Below are positions 17,737 to 26,593 of a stretch of 64,000 nt of DNA, in pieces (positions within the stretch are counted from its first letter, which is position 1; each line of letters begins with the position of its first letter). Location of the stretch: NCBI RefSeq assembly GCF_016859125.1, contig NZ_CP069338.1, forward strand, positions 1,550,001 to 1,614,000, in the 5' to 3' direction. Below the pieces are notes generated by a model. The model had not been told where the DNA came from, made no database searches, and was given only the letters and a program-made list of their open reading frames with translations. Both the position numbers and the translations under genes were made by a program. The stretch is from Archangium violaceum (GTDB taxonomy: Bacteria > Myxococcota > Myxococcia > Myxococcales > Myxococcaceae).

Positions 17737-19203
17737 ATGTCCGCCTCCCCTCCCACCCCCGTCCCCCCCACCGATCGTCTCCTCGCCCGGACCATCCTCA
17801 TCCTGGCGCTGGGTGTGGGAGGCTCACTCCGGGTGTGGCTGGCGCTCACGGATGACGGCATCTACTGGCCGGACGAGGTCTTCCAGAGCCTGGAGCCCGC
17901 GCACCGGCTCGTCTTCGGCTACGGGATGCAGGCCTGGGAGTTCATCGAGGGGGCGCGCAACTGGGCCCTGCCGGCGCTGGTGGCGGCCCTCTTCAAGCTG
18001 TCCGCCGGGGTGGGCCTGGACGGGCCCCGGGGGTACCTGGGCCTGACGCGCGGCGTCTTCGGGCTGCTGGGGGCCGTCAGTGCCTGGGGGAGCTGGCGGC
18101 TGGCACGGGCCCACGGGGCCTCGGCGCTGGCGGCCGCCGCGGGGGCCTCGCTCTTCGCGCTCGCCGCCGTGCCCCTCTACTTCGCCCCCCGGGCCATGAG
18201 CGAGAACGCCTCCGCGCCGGCGGTGGTGCTGGGACTGGCGCTGGCGCTCGCGCCCGGGGCCTCGCGCCGCGCGGTGGTGGCCGGGGCCTCCCTGCTGGGG
18301 CTCGCCGTGCTGCTGCGCCTGCAGAATGGCATCTTCTGCGTGGGCCTGGTGGGGGTGCTGGCGGCGCGGCGCGACTGGCGGTCCGCTCGCGAGGCCCTGG
18401 CCGTGCTCGCCGCGTGGGCCTTCTTCTTCGGACTGCTGGACAGGCTCACCTGGGGCCGCTGGTTCCACTCGGCCCTCGTGTACCTGGACTTCAACCTCGT
18501 GCAGGGCAAGGCCGCCGCCTGGGGCACCGCCCCCTTCGCGTACTACGGCCGCGTCCTGATGCGCGCCATGGGCACCGTCACGCTGGTGACGCTGGGGCTG
18601 TCGCTGCTCGCGGCGAGGCGGGCCCCGGGCCTGCTCGGTGTGGCCGCCGCCTTCTTCGTGCTCCACGCGCTGCAGCCCCACAAGGAGCTGCGCTTCCTCG
18701 TGCCCGTGCTGCCCCTGTTCGCCGCGCTCGCCGGCGTGGGACTGGACGCGGTGCTGCGCCACCTGCCGCCCTCGCCCGCGCGGCTCGCCCTGCCGCTGGC
18801 GGTGGTGGGGGTGGCCGGCTTCTCCGGCCTGCGCACGGGACAGCTCACCTTCGGGGACCTGGGGCAATACGAGAACGTGAAGCCCCGCGCGAGCGCCTGG
18901 GACGACTTCGGGCCCGTCAACCGCCTGCTCATCGCCGCGGGCCGGCTCCCGGACGTGTGCGGCCTGAAGGTGGAGGCGGCACACCTGGCCTGGACGGGTG
19001 GCTACAGCTACTTCCACCGCGACGTGCCCCTCTACGCTCACAATGGGCCCCGGCGCGAATCCGGCCTCTTCAGCCACGTCCTCACCCTGTCCGGCGCGGT
19101 GGCCAACGGAGAGGTGGTGGCCTCCGAGGGGCCCTTCGTCCTCGTACGGCTGCCGCATGGGGGCTGCGCTCCGGATCCAGCCTGGTCCTCGCGTCTTCCG
19201 TGA
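17737..19203 (+). CDS. GT22/ALG9-PIG-B-like membrane mannosyltransferase
   Basis: A 488-residue polytopic inner-membrane protein with about ten hydrophobic segments. Near residue 45 PDEVFQSLEPAHRLVFGYG matches the acidic first-loop motif of the GT22 family, and HPHKELRFL (about residue 310) matches the HKExRF signature of ALG9, ALG12 and PIG-B mannosyltransferases. The C-terminal 100 residues form a likely periplasmic domain. It probably transfers a sugar from a polyprenyl-phosphate donor to a cell-envelope glycan; donor and acceptor are not visible. It is divergent from hprK. Confidence 0.85.
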   Translation: MSASPPTPVPPTDRLLARTILILALGVGGSLRVWLALTDDGIYWPDEVFQSLEPAHRLVFGYGMQAWEFIEGARNWALPALVAALFKLSAGVGLDGPRGYLGLTRGVFGLLGAVSAWGSWRLARAHGASALAAAAGASLFALAAVPLYFAPRAMSENASAPAVVLGLALALAPGASRRAVVAGASLLGLAVLLRLQNGIFCVGLVGVLAARRDWRSAREALAVLAAWAFFFGLLDRLTWGRWFHSALVYLDFNLVQGKAAAWGTAPFAYYGRVLMRAMGTVTLVTLGLSLLAARRAPGLLGVAAAFFVLHALQPHKELRFLVPVLPLFAALAGVGLDAVLRHLPPSPARLALPLAVVGVAGFSGLRTGQLTFGDLGQYENVKPRASAWDDFGPVNRLLIAAGRLPDVCGLKVEAAHLAWTGGYSYFHRDVPLYAHNGPRRESGLFSHVLTLSGAVANGEVVASEGPFVLVRLPHGGCAPDPAWSSRLP

Positions 19204-19264
19204 GCCGTCCCCTGGTTCACGGGGCTATTCCCCCCCGCTCCCCGCACTGCTAAGCCGGGGCGTC

Positions 19265-19609
19265 ATGTCCGACTGCATCTTCTGCAAGATTCGCGATGGC
19301 CACGTCCCCGCCCGGGTCGTCCACCGCGATGAGCTGTGTTTCGTCCTCGAGGACATCAATCCCCAGGCCCCCACGCACCTGCTCGTCATCCCCACCGAGC
19401 ACATCCCCACGGTGAACGACCTCACCGTGGACCACCGCGAGCAGGTGGGCCACCTGTACCTCACCGCCGCGAAGATGGCCCGCCAGCGAGGCATCGCCGA
19501 CAGCGGCTACCGGCTGGTGATGAACACCCACCGCGACGCCGGGCAGACGGTGTTCCACATCCACCTGCACGTGCTGGGCGGACGCCCCATGGAGTGGCCA
19601 CCGGGATAG
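19265..19609 (+). CDS. HIT-family (HINT-like) purine nucleotide hydrolase
   Basis: A 114-residue cytoplasmic histidine-triad protein. It shows CIFCKI at the N-terminus, the central DINPQAPTHLLVIP segment, and the catalytic triad motif QTVFHIHLHVLGG near the C-terminus. The length is exactly that of bacterial HINT proteins, which hydrolyse adenosine phosphoramidates. The ATG at 19265 begins the conserved domain. No operon partner is obvious. Confidence 0.95.
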   Translation: MSDCIFCKIRDGHVPARVVHRDELCFVLEDINPQAPTHLLVIPTEHIPTVNDLTVDHREQVGHLYLTAAKMARQRGIADSGYRLVMNTHRDAGQTVFHIHLHVLGGRPMEWPPG

Positions 19610-19730
19610 GCCGCTCGCGCCTGGCTGGAACCCGAGCGGGCGACCCGGGCCTCCGCGTCGCCGAGGGGAGCCAGCACTCGAGCAGGGGAAGTGGTACACC
19701 CTTCGCCGAGGCCTCCGCCGGGGAGGCCAT

Positions 19731-20504
19731 TTGCGAGCCATGCCTTTCAGCGCAGCGACGTCACGGCGTGGCCGCTTCGCCTACTCCACGCTGGCCCTGC
19801 TGCTGGCGGGGGCGGCCGGAGCGGTCAACGCCACCAGCTTCTTCGCCTTCGGCCAACACACCACCCACATGACGGGGCACGTCACCGCGGTGGGCGAGGC
19901 GGCCGCCCGAGGTCAGTGGGACGGCGTCCTCCTGGCGGGCAGGCTGGTGTTCGCCTTCGTCCTGGGCGCCATCACCGCCGCGGCGCTGCTGGACGCCTCG
20001 CGCCACCGGCAGCGGGGCCGCCACACCCCGGCGCTCTTCCTGGAGACGGTGACGCTCGGCGCGGTGGGGCTGTGGGCACACGAGCACCCCAACGCCAACG
20101 AGCCCACGCTCATGTGGGGCCTGTCCTTCGCCATGGGCCTGCAGAACGCGCTCGTCACCCGCGTCTCCGGTGCCGTGGTGCGCACCACCCACCTCACCGG
20201 CGTGCTCACCGACATCGGCATCCAACTGGTGCGCATGGTCGTCTGGGTGCGGGACGGCGCCCGCGAGCGGGGCCTGCTCGGCCTCTGGCGCAAGGTGATG
20301 GCTCTGCCCTCCGCGGATCAGTTCGAGCGCACCCGATTGCACCTGGGCCTCGCCCTCGCCTTCCTGTCCGGCAGCACGCTCGGCTCGCTCCTCTTCCTGC
20401 GCTACGGCGCGCCCTCCATGGCCATGCCATGCGTGGTGCTGCTGCTGGTGATGGCGCTCGACATCAGCCCCGCGGGCAGCCACGCGCCCGCCACGGGTGC
20501 CTAA
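19731..20504 (+). CDS. DUF1275 (YoaK-like) membrane protein
   Basis: A protein of about 257 residues with about six hydrophobic segments and the DUF1275 pattern: AGAAGAVNATSFFAFGQHTTHMTG at the N-terminus and SFAMGLQNALVTRVSGAVVRTTHLTGVLTD in the middle. Function is unknown; members look like small transporters. A TTG at 19731 has a GGAGG at good spacing, while an ATG at 19740 is the alternative start. The stop lies inside the first copy of a 45-bp direct repeat. The second copy contains the end of the convergent ClC gene, so the two genes were probably once directly convergent with overlapping stop codons. Confidence 0.85.
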   Translation: MRAMPFSAATSRRGRFAYSTLALLLAGAAGAVNATSFFAFGQHTTHMTGHVTAVGEAAARGQWDGVLLAGRLVFAFVLGAITAAALLDASRHRQRGRHTPALFLETVTLGAVGLWAHEHPNANEPTLMWGLSFAMGLQNALVTRVSGAVVRTTHLTGVLTDIGIQLVRMVVWVRDGARERGLLGLWRKVMALPSADQFERTRLHLGLALAFLSGSTLGSLLFLRYGAPSMAMPCVVLLLVMALDISPAGSHAPATGA

Positions 20505-20523
20505 CGGGGAATCTCCGTCGCGG
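20479..20523. repeat. 45-bp direct repeat, left copy
   Basis: Begins GCCACGCGCCCGCCACGGGT and ends CCGTCGCGG. Identical over all 45 bases to 21699-21743. It covers the last codons and stop of the DUF1275 gene. With the right copy it brackets a 1175-bp cassette holding two genes. Confidence 0.95.
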
Positions 20524-20538
20524 TGCATCACGAAAAGC

Positions 20539-21405
20539 TCAGAGGTCCGGCTCGCACCTCCAGGGTTGCTCATCCGAGTCGCGGTGGCATTTCTGGTGGG
20601 GTGCACATGCGCCAGGCACACTCGGGACACAGGGAGTCCGGCACATGGACTGATGACAGATGAGCCCCTCGGGACAAGAACTCCTGCCCTGGCCACAGAA
20701 CGCGACGCACTCCATCCAGGCTTCGCCCCGATGACCCGAGGGCTCATCCACCAGACATCGCAGTCCCTCGGGACAGGACTTCCGCTGGCAGTTCTGGCCA
20801 TGAACCACCGCACATATCGACACACGTTCGTCGACTCGAATGCATTGCTGGCCTTCTGGACAAGCCCTGTCCTCACACGTGGGCAAGCAGGAAGGACCAT
20901 CGAGACCGCCCTTGCAGAAGAAGCCCTCGGGGCAGCTCTTGGGCTCGTCCAACCGGCATGGGCGGCCACAGCGGCCCTGACAGACAAGCCCTGGCCCACA
21001 TGCGGACTCCCGAGAGTCGGACGATATCAGGCAAGGCTCGCCCTCGTTTCGAACCCCGACGAGCGCGCAGATGCGGACCCGAGAGACGCCATCCCTCGCG
21101 GGCATGACGCGGCATGAGAAGCCGTCCGAGCAGTCCTGGTCCGTCACGCACCTGCTATCGGTGCAGTAGCTCGCCATGAATCGCGTATCGAAGAGACAGC
21201 CAAGTGGAGGCTCACACTCATTGCTCCGCCGACAGTGGCGTCCATAGGTCATCAGCCCCTGACGTTCTCCGGGAGATAGCATCACAATCACCGCCGGGTC
21301 TGGAGCCTGCCTCATCCCTCCATTGAATGACGCGTACACCAACCCCGCCAACGGTGCCGCCAGGAGAAGACCGAGAAGGATGGCGAGCGGCATACGCCAT
21401 TTCAT
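20539..21405 (-). CDS. Cys-rich membrane-anchored or secreted protein
   Basis: A 288-residue protein starting at the ATG at 21403-21405, which overlaps the stop of the upstream small lipoprotein gene (ATGA). One N-terminal hydrophobic segment (about residues 5-27, MPLAILLGLLLAAPLAGLVY) is followed by an exported domain with more than 25 cysteines in repeated patterns such as CxxxxECxxxLxC, CSDGFSC, CPEGFFC, CPEGQQC and CPEGLRC. Myxobacterial genomes hold many such Cys-rich surface proteins of unknown role. It lies within the cassette bounded by 45-bp direct repeats. Confidence 0.75.
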   Translation of the reverse strand: MKWRMPLAILLGLLLAAPLAGLVYASFNGGMRQAPDPAVIVMLSPGERQGLMTYGRHCRRSNECEPPLGCLFDTRFMASYCTDSRCVTDQDCSDGFSCRVMPARDGVSRVRICALVGVRNEGEPCLISSDSRESACGPGLVCQGRCGRPCRLDEPKSCPEGFFCKGGLDGPSCLPTCEDRACPEGQQCIRVDERVSICAVVHGQNCQRKSCPEGLRCLVDEPSGHRGEAWMECVAFCGQGRSSCPEGLICHQSMCRTPCVPSVPGACAPHQKCHRDSDEQPWRCEPDL

Positions 21406-21635
21406 GGGTAGATGATCCGGCATTCCCGTGGGCACTGACTCGATTCCCAGTTCCCGGGCATCGAACAGAGCTTCTTCCAGGTCTTCACATCAAGTGGGCA
21501 GTCCTCTTCGTGCAGCATCTCGTCGATGTCCTGCGCCGCGGCCTGCTCGATGGTGCCTCTCTTCCCCCATGCGTGTGGGCATCCCGCACAGACAGCCAGC
21601 AACAACGTCGAGAGAACGGTGAGTCGCCAGCTCAT
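21402..21635 (-). CDS. Small lipoprotein-like protein in the repeat-bounded cassette
   Basis: A 77-residue protein with a Lys/Arg-poor signal (MSWRLTVLSTLLLAVCAGC) and a plausible lipobox cysteine at residue 19 (alternatively residue 16). The mature part is acidic with three more cysteines (EEDCPLDVKTWKKLC, QCPREC), suggesting disulfides. It is translationally coupled to the downstream Cys-rich gene, so the two products may act together at the envelope. No family recognised. Confidence 0.65.
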   Translation of the reverse strand: MSWRLTVLSTLLLAVCAGCPHAWGKRGTIEQAAAQDIDEMLHEEDCPLDVKTWKKLCSMPGNWESSQCPRECRIIYP

Positions 21636-21698
21636 GCACTCCCCCCAGACGAATGTGAAGAGCGCAGGGTAACAGGGAAATGCTCGAGGAGCCGCGAG

Positions 21699-21743
21699 GC
21701 CACGCGCCCGCCACGGGTGCCTAACGGGGAATCTCCGTCGCGG
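21699..21743. repeat. 45-bp direct repeat, right copy
   Basis: Exact copy of 20479-20523. It overlaps the final codons and stop (TAG, read as CTA at 21721-21723) of the minus-strand ClC gene. In the left copy the equivalent bases overlap the DUF1275 stop, so one copy is enough to close both genes. Confidence 0.95.
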
Positions 21744-23760
21744 CGAAGGCGGGCTCGGCCCGGGGCTTGCGCCGCTCCCCGCGAAGGAAGCGCTCGAGTC
21801 CCACGCGCGTCACCACCCCCACCTGCCCGTCTCCCTGCACCGGCAGCGCGTCCACGAGCTGGGTGTCCATGGCCTCGAGCGCGTCGCCCACCGGCGTGTC
21901 CACGGATACCGGGCGCGCCAGATCCGCCAGCGCCGCCACCGTGGACTCGTCCCCCGCCTCGCGCCAACGCTCTCCCAGCGTGCTCGCCGTCACCACGCCC
22001 CGCAGCTGGCCGTCCGCCCCCCGCACGGGCAGCGCCGCCACGGGCGCGGTGAGCAGCCGCTCACGCAGCGCCGGCGCCGGCAGCTCCGGCCCCACCGGCT
22101 CCACCCATGCCACCAGCGAGCGCACCGGCGTGCGCCGCAACGTGTGCGGATCCACTCCCGCCTTCCGCTCCACCAACGAGTGGCACAGCGCCGAGGCGAT
22201 GGTGCACGTCACCATCAGCGGCAGGATGATGGCGTAGTTGCCGCTCAGCTCGTACACCATCATCAGCCCCGTGAGCGGCCCGCGCGTGAGCGCCGCCACC
22301 GCGCCGCCCATGCCCACCATCGCGTAGGCGCCGCTCGGCGCGGTGAGGGCCGGCATCACCGCGTGCAGCACCTCCCCGAAGGCCCCTCCCGCCAGGGCCC
22401 CGATCACCGTCATGGGGAAGAACGTCCCTCCCGAACCTCCCGAGCCCAACGTCAGCGACGTGCCCACCAGCTTGAGCAGGCAACCCGAGGCCAGCAGCGT
22501 CAGCGACAGCGTCCGCGCCGACGCCTGGTTGATGTACTCGTGCCCCGTGCCCCACACCACCGGGTGCATCAGCGCCAGGCACCCCACCACCAATCCGCCC
22601 AGCGCCGCCCGCAGCGACATCGGCTGCCGTCCCAGGAAGGCACTCAGCCGTCCCGGCCTCTTGCCTTGGAAGAACTCCTCGGCGCCGTGCATCATCCGGA
22701 TGAAGGCGTACGCCAGGACTCCCGTCACCAGCCCCAGCATCGCGTAGAAGACGATCTCCCAGCCACTCACCATGCTGTAGGCCACCCGCCGGATCATCGC
22801 GGCGTTGCCCATGACGCCACGGCCCACCATGGTGGCGGTGACGCTGGCGAGGATGATGGGAGAGAAGACGCGCAGCTGGAACTCGCGCAGGATGATCTCC
22901 ATCGCGAAGATGGCGCCCGCGATGGGAGCGTTGAAGGAGGCGGCGATGCCCGCGCCCGCGCCACTGGCCAGGAGGATGGCCAGCTCGCGCCGGGTGAAGC
23001 CCAGCGTGCGCCCCACCTCCGAGCCGAACGCCGCGCCTCCGAACACGATGGGCCCCTCGCGCCCGGCCGAGCCCCCCGTGCCGATGGTGATGGCGCTCGC
23101 CACCAGCTTCATCACCCCGTCATGCCCGGACAGCCGGCCCTCGCGCTCCACCGCCTTCACCACCTCGGGAACACCGTGGCCGTGGGTCTCGGGACGGTTG
23201 CGCAGCACGCGGCCCACCACCAGGCCTCCCACCATGGGCAGCAGCGGCAACAACCAGGGCTGCAACTGTTGAATGCTCCGCCCCACGTCCTCCGTGTGCC
23301 CCAGCACCGAGTTCACCGCCGCCATCGCCACCAGCGGGTAGTAGAGCGACAGCGCGCCCAGCACCAGCAGCCCCAGCACCTTCAACCGGCGCTTCACCTC
23401 GTCTCGCGGGCCACCGGGCAGCATGATGCGCGCGAGCACCAGCGCGCTCAGGCCCAGGGGAACACCGACGATGAGGTACTCGAGGTGCCAGCGCGCCTCG
23501 GCGAAGGACTGGGCCAGCTCCTTCCGATCATCCATCAGGCTCGGGAAGCCCAGCACCAGGCCGCTGACGAGCGCGATGAGGTTGGCGAAGAGGCCCGCGG
23601 CCAGGCCGCTGTAGAGGCCCACCACCGCGCCCGCCACCGGCAGCACCGAAGGCCCCGGCAACCGGATGCGATTGGTGGCCGCCAACAGCGTCAGTACCCA
23701 CCGCTCCAGCCGCACCAACTGGCGGCCCAACCAACCACCCTCCTGCGAAGAGGTGTTCAT
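21721..23760 (-). CDS. ClC-family chloride channel/antiporter with C-terminal CBS-like domains
   Basis: A 679-residue inner-membrane protein. The ClC selectivity motifs are visible: GSAGREGPIVFGGAAFG (GREGP) in the middle, then AGIAASFNAPIAGAIFAMEI, and GSGGSGGTFFPMTVIGAL (GGxFxP). About 150 C-terminal residues after the last membrane helix look like a CBS pair (LPVRGADGQLRGVVTASTL, then ALPVQGDGQVGVVTRVGLERFL). The ATG at 23758-23760 is preferred over a TTG eleven codons earlier that has no spaced ribosome site. It exchanges or conducts chloride; ligand control through the CBS domains is inferred. Confidence 0.92.
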   Translation of the reverse strand: MNTSSQEGGWLGRQLVRLERWVLTLLAATNRIRLPGPSVLPVAGAVVGLYSGLAAGLFANLIALVSGLVLGFPSLMDDRKELAQSFAEARWHLEYLIVGVPLGLSALVLARIMLPGGPRDEVKRRLKVLGLLVLGALSLYYPLVAMAAVNSVLGHTEDVGRSIQQLQPWLLPLLPMVGGLVVGRVLRNRPETHGHGVPEVVKAVEREGRLSGHDGVMKLVASAITIGTGGSAGREGPIVFGGAAFGSEVGRTLGFTRRELAILLASGAGAGIAASFNAPIAGAIFAMEIILREFQLRVFSPIILASVTATMVGRGVMGNAAMIRRVAYSMVSGWEIVFYAMLGLVTGVLAYAFIRMMHGAEEFFQGKRPGRLSAFLGRQPMSLRAALGGLVVGCLALMHPVVWGTGHEYINQASARTLSLTLLASGCLLKLVGTSLTLGSGGSGGTFFPMTVIGALAGGAFGEVLHAVMPALTAPSGAYAMVGMGGAVAALTRGPLTGLMMVYELSGNYAIILPLMVTCTIASALCHSLVERKAGVDPHTLRRTPVRSLVAWVEPVGPELPAPALRERLLTAPVAALPVRGADGQLRGVVTASTLGERWREAGDESTVAALADLARPVSVDTPVGDALEAMDTQLVDALPVQGDGQVGVVTRVGLERFLRGERRKPRAEPAFAATEIPR

Positions 23761-23862
23761 CAGCCCACGGACACTCGAGGTTGAAAATGCCAACCTCTCA
23801 CGCCCGCACCCGACAGGAGGGCGCGATCTCGCCGGGCCTTCATCCAGCGGACACTGCGCGCG

Positions 23863-26049
23863 TCAGGGTCCGGAGGGAACGGCCACCGCGGGGGGCGCCA
23901 CTGCCGACTCCTCGACGATGTCGTGGTGGTCCACCCCGAAGGCCGCCACCAGCGGCAGCATGCTGTTGTGCTCGTCCGTCCACCGCACCCGCGGGGGTCC
24001 CTCGAGCGTCAATCGGTGGACCTGCCTGTCCTCGCGCCGGAAGGTCTCCCCCCAGGAGAACCTCGGCTCCCGGCTGAGCAGCAACCAGGAGGTGGCCCTC
24101 GCGTCCTCCGAGGAGCCCTTCTCCACCAGCGTGGCGTGCAGGCCCGAGGCCCTCGCATGCGCCAGGGCGACGGGCAGCAGATCCAGGTGCGCGTTGCTGA
24201 TGTGCATCGCCAGCACGCCCCTGGGGCCCAGGTGCTCGCGGTACACGTCCACCACCTCCTCGGTGAACAGGTGCACCGGAATGGAGTCCGAGCTGAAGAC
24301 ATCCACCGCGAGCACATCGAAGCCCTGGGCCGCACCGTGCGCCAGCTCCTGCTCGAGCAGGATGCGCGCGTCCCCCCGCGCCACCTCCACCCGGGCCGGC
24401 GTGTCGCGCAGGAAGGAGAAGTAGCCCCCTTCCCCCCGGGCCAGGGCGATGACCTGGGGATTGATTTCATAGAAGCGGAAGGTGTCCCCGGCGCGTCCCA
24501 GCGCGGCCATCGTCCCCACGCCCAGGCCCAGCACCCCCACGCGCAACGAGGGTGGCAGTCCCTGGGCCTGCTTGAGCCGCCGCTGCTCGGTGAGCGCCAG
24601 CCCCAGCCCGCTCTCGGGTGTGTAATAGGACGTGGGCCTCCGCCTGCGCTCGGGCCGGGCGTACTGGAAGCCGTGCAGGACGTTGCCGTGGAACAGCGTG
24701 AACATGTGGGCGTCCGGGTCCTCCCGTCCCGTCTCCACCACGCGCATGACGCCGAAGAAGCCGCGCAGCGACTCACGCGAGTCCTGGCCGTCCTTCACCG
24801 CGAGGCCGAGGCCGCCAGCCATGAGGAGGAGCAGGAGCGCCGAGGCCTGGCGGAGGATGAGCCGGGCGCGGGACTCCTCCGGAGCGCGGCGCAGCAGGAC
24901 GAGCGCCGCCAGCAGGCAGCAGGCCCCGAGCGTGAGCGGGTACTCCAGGTAGGAGCGGAAGAGGAAGGGCGCGGCCAGGTGGACGAAGGCGGCGCCGAGC
25001 ACGCCTCCCGCGGACACCCAGAGGTAGAAGGCGCCGAGGTGGCGTGGCGCGGGCCGCAACCGGTACAGCTCGCCGTGACAGAGCAGGGCTCCGGAGAAGA
25101 GGGCCCCCGAGTGCACGAGCACCTGCACCGGCAGGGACACGTGCGCCCTCGCGAAGGCCGTGCTCGTCACCCCGCCCACCGCCAGCAGCAACAGCAGGGC
25201 GGTGAGGGGGCGCGAGTAGAGCGCCTCCCGCTCGAAGGCGAGGATGAAGGTGAGCAGGTACAGGGCCAGCGGCAGCATCCAGATGAAGGGCCCGGCCGCC
25301 ACGTCCTGCGAGAGCTGGTTCGTCGTGGCCAGCAGCAGCACCGAGGCGCCCCCGCTCAACCCCAGCCACGCCAGGACGCGCCCCACGCCCGGCGAGGGCC
25401 CACCGTCCGTCACCGCCTCGTCCCCCGGCACCCGAGCCTCTCCCCGCCGCAGCACCTCCCAGGCGCACGCCGCGCAGCCCCCGGCGAAGAGGAGGAAGCC
25501 CGCCGCCCACGCCCACGCCTGCACCCCGCGTCCCAGCCAGGGCTCGACGAGAAAGGGGTAGGCCAGCAGCGCCAGCAACGAGCCCGCGTTGGAGAGGGCG
25601 TAGAGCCGGTAGGGCGAGGTGCCCGGCCGGACCCGGCTGAACCAGCTCTGCAGCAGCGGCGCGGTGGTGGACAGCGTGAAGAAGGGCAGCCCCAGGGACA
25701 CCGCGAGCATGGCCAGCAACCTCGCGGTGGAGATGCCGTCCGCCGCGGGGCGCCACTCGGGCCCGGGAGCCACGGGCGAGCCCGTCAGCAGCGCACGCCC
25801 TGCCAACACCGCCACCGTCAACCCCAGCAGCCCCAGGTGCACCCGCGCCTGCCGTCTCGGGCTCCACCGGCGGACGCTGACGTACGAATAGGCATAGCCG
25901 CCCAGCAGCATGAGCTGGAAGAAGAGCATGCACGTCGTCCACACCGACGGCGTGCCGCCGAACCACGGCAGCGCGTACTTGCCCGCGAGCGGCTGCACGC
26001 CGAAGAGCAGGAAGGCGCTGAGGAACAGGGTGAGGGCGTAGCGGAGCAT
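23863..26049 (-). CDS. Membrane-fused spermidine-synthase-like protein
   Basis: A 728-residue two-part protein. Residues 1-450 are polytopic with about 12 hydrophobic segments (start MLRYALTLFLSAFLLFGVQPLAGK). Residues about 480-728 are a Rossmann methyltransferase-like domain of the spermidine-synthase superfamily (VGVLGLGVGTMAAL, FRFYEINPQVIALA, FDVLAVDVFSSDSIPVHLF). Proteins with this fusion are common and are often called fused MFS/spermidine synthase, but few have been tested. The GxGxG loop and acidic residue are intact; real substrates cannot be read. Confidence 0.85.
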   Translation of the reverse strand: MLRYALTLFLSAFLLFGVQPLAGKYALPWFGGTPSVWTTCMLFFQLMLLGGYAYSYVSVRRWSPRRQARVHLGLLGLTVAVLAGRALLTGSPVAPGPEWRPAADGISTARLLAMLAVSLGLPFFTLSTTAPLLQSWFSRVRPGTSPYRLYALSNAGSLLALLAYPFLVEPWLGRGVQAWAWAAGFLLFAGGCAACAWEVLRRGEARVPGDEAVTDGGPSPGVGRVLAWLGLSGGASVLLLATTNQLSQDVAAGPFIWMLPLALYLLTFILAFEREALYSRPLTALLLLLAVGGVTSTAFARAHVSLPVQVLVHSGALFSGALLCHGELYRLRPAPRHLGAFYLWVSAGGVLGAAFVHLAAPFLFRSYLEYPLTLGACCLLAALVLLRRAPEESRARLILRQASALLLLLMAGGLGLAVKDGQDSRESLRGFFGVMRVVETGREDPDAHMFTLFHGNVLHGFQYARPERRRRPTSYYTPESGLGLALTEQRRLKQAQGLPPSLRVGVLGLGVGTMAALGRAGDTFRFYEINPQVIALARGEGGYFSFLRDTPARVEVARGDARILLEQELAHGAAQGFDVLAVDVFSSDSIPVHLFTEEVVDVYREHLGPRGVLAMHISNAHLDLLPVALAHARASGLHATLVEKGSSEDARATSWLLLSREPRFSWGETFRREDRQVHRLTLEGPPRVRWTDEHNSMLPLVAAFGVDHHDIVEESAVAPPAVAVPSGP

Positions 26050-26197
26050 GGCCGGGCCTCGGAAGACGGAGCGTAGTCCAGGAGGGGCGTCCCCGAGCGG
26101 GCAACCGAGCGGGCGCCGCCTCCTGGCGTGGTCGCCCTCCTCCGAGTTCCTACCTTCAGGGGACAGCAGGGAACGGATTTCCGCCAGGAGGGAGACG

Positions 26198-26593
26198 ATG
26201 AAGCGCTGGTTGGAATGGACGATGGTTCTGGGACTGGGGGGAGCGCTCGCCGTGGGTTGCGTCTCCCGTCAGACGGAGGACGCGAAGCAGACGGGCATGC
26301 CCTACACGCCCACCCAGCAGAAGTACAAGAGCCCGTCCGCCTCGGAGTCGCAGAGCGGCCAGGAGGCCGGCACGGGCGGGTCTGGCTCGGGGCTCGCCAT
26401 GCCCGACAACTGGCAGGAGCAGCACACCTACGGAGAGAGCCGGGAAGGTGAAGGCCAGGGAGGGCCCTACCTCATCAACCAGCCCCAGGTGGTTCCCCGG
26501 GAGCGGCGGGACGCGCCCTTGGGCGTGGGCGGGGGCCCGGACAACGCCAGGAAGATGGCCCAGGACCAGATCAAGAACCAGGGCTCGCGCTAA
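26198..26593 (+). CDS. Small lipoprotein
   Basis: A 131-residue exported lipoprotein. The ATG at 26198 follows a strong AGGAGGGA ribosome site. The signal MKRWLEWTMVLGLGGALAVGC has a lipobox (LAVGC) at Cys21. The mature protein is low complexity and hydrophilic (Ser/Gly/Gln/Pro-rich), with no recognised domain. The stop TAA overlaps the stop of the convergent ABC ATPase gene by 3 bp. Confidence 0.75.
   Translation: MKRWLEWTMVLGLGGALAVGCVSRQTEDAKQTGMPYTPTQQKYKSPSASESQSGQEAGTGGSGSGLAMPDNWQEQHTYGESREGEGQGGPYLINQPQVVPRERRDAPLGVGGGPDNARKMAQDQIKNQGSR

Noticed and set aside
17688-17861. Longer hprK with 58 extra N-terminal residues
   Set aside because: The extension overlaps the divergent GT22 gene, is low complexity, and HprK homologues begin near [13 protein letters not shown].
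20479-21743. Reading the 45-bp repeats as an insertion-sequence target duplication
   Set aside because: Target duplications are normally 2-14 bp, and there is no transposase or inverted repeat in the cassette.
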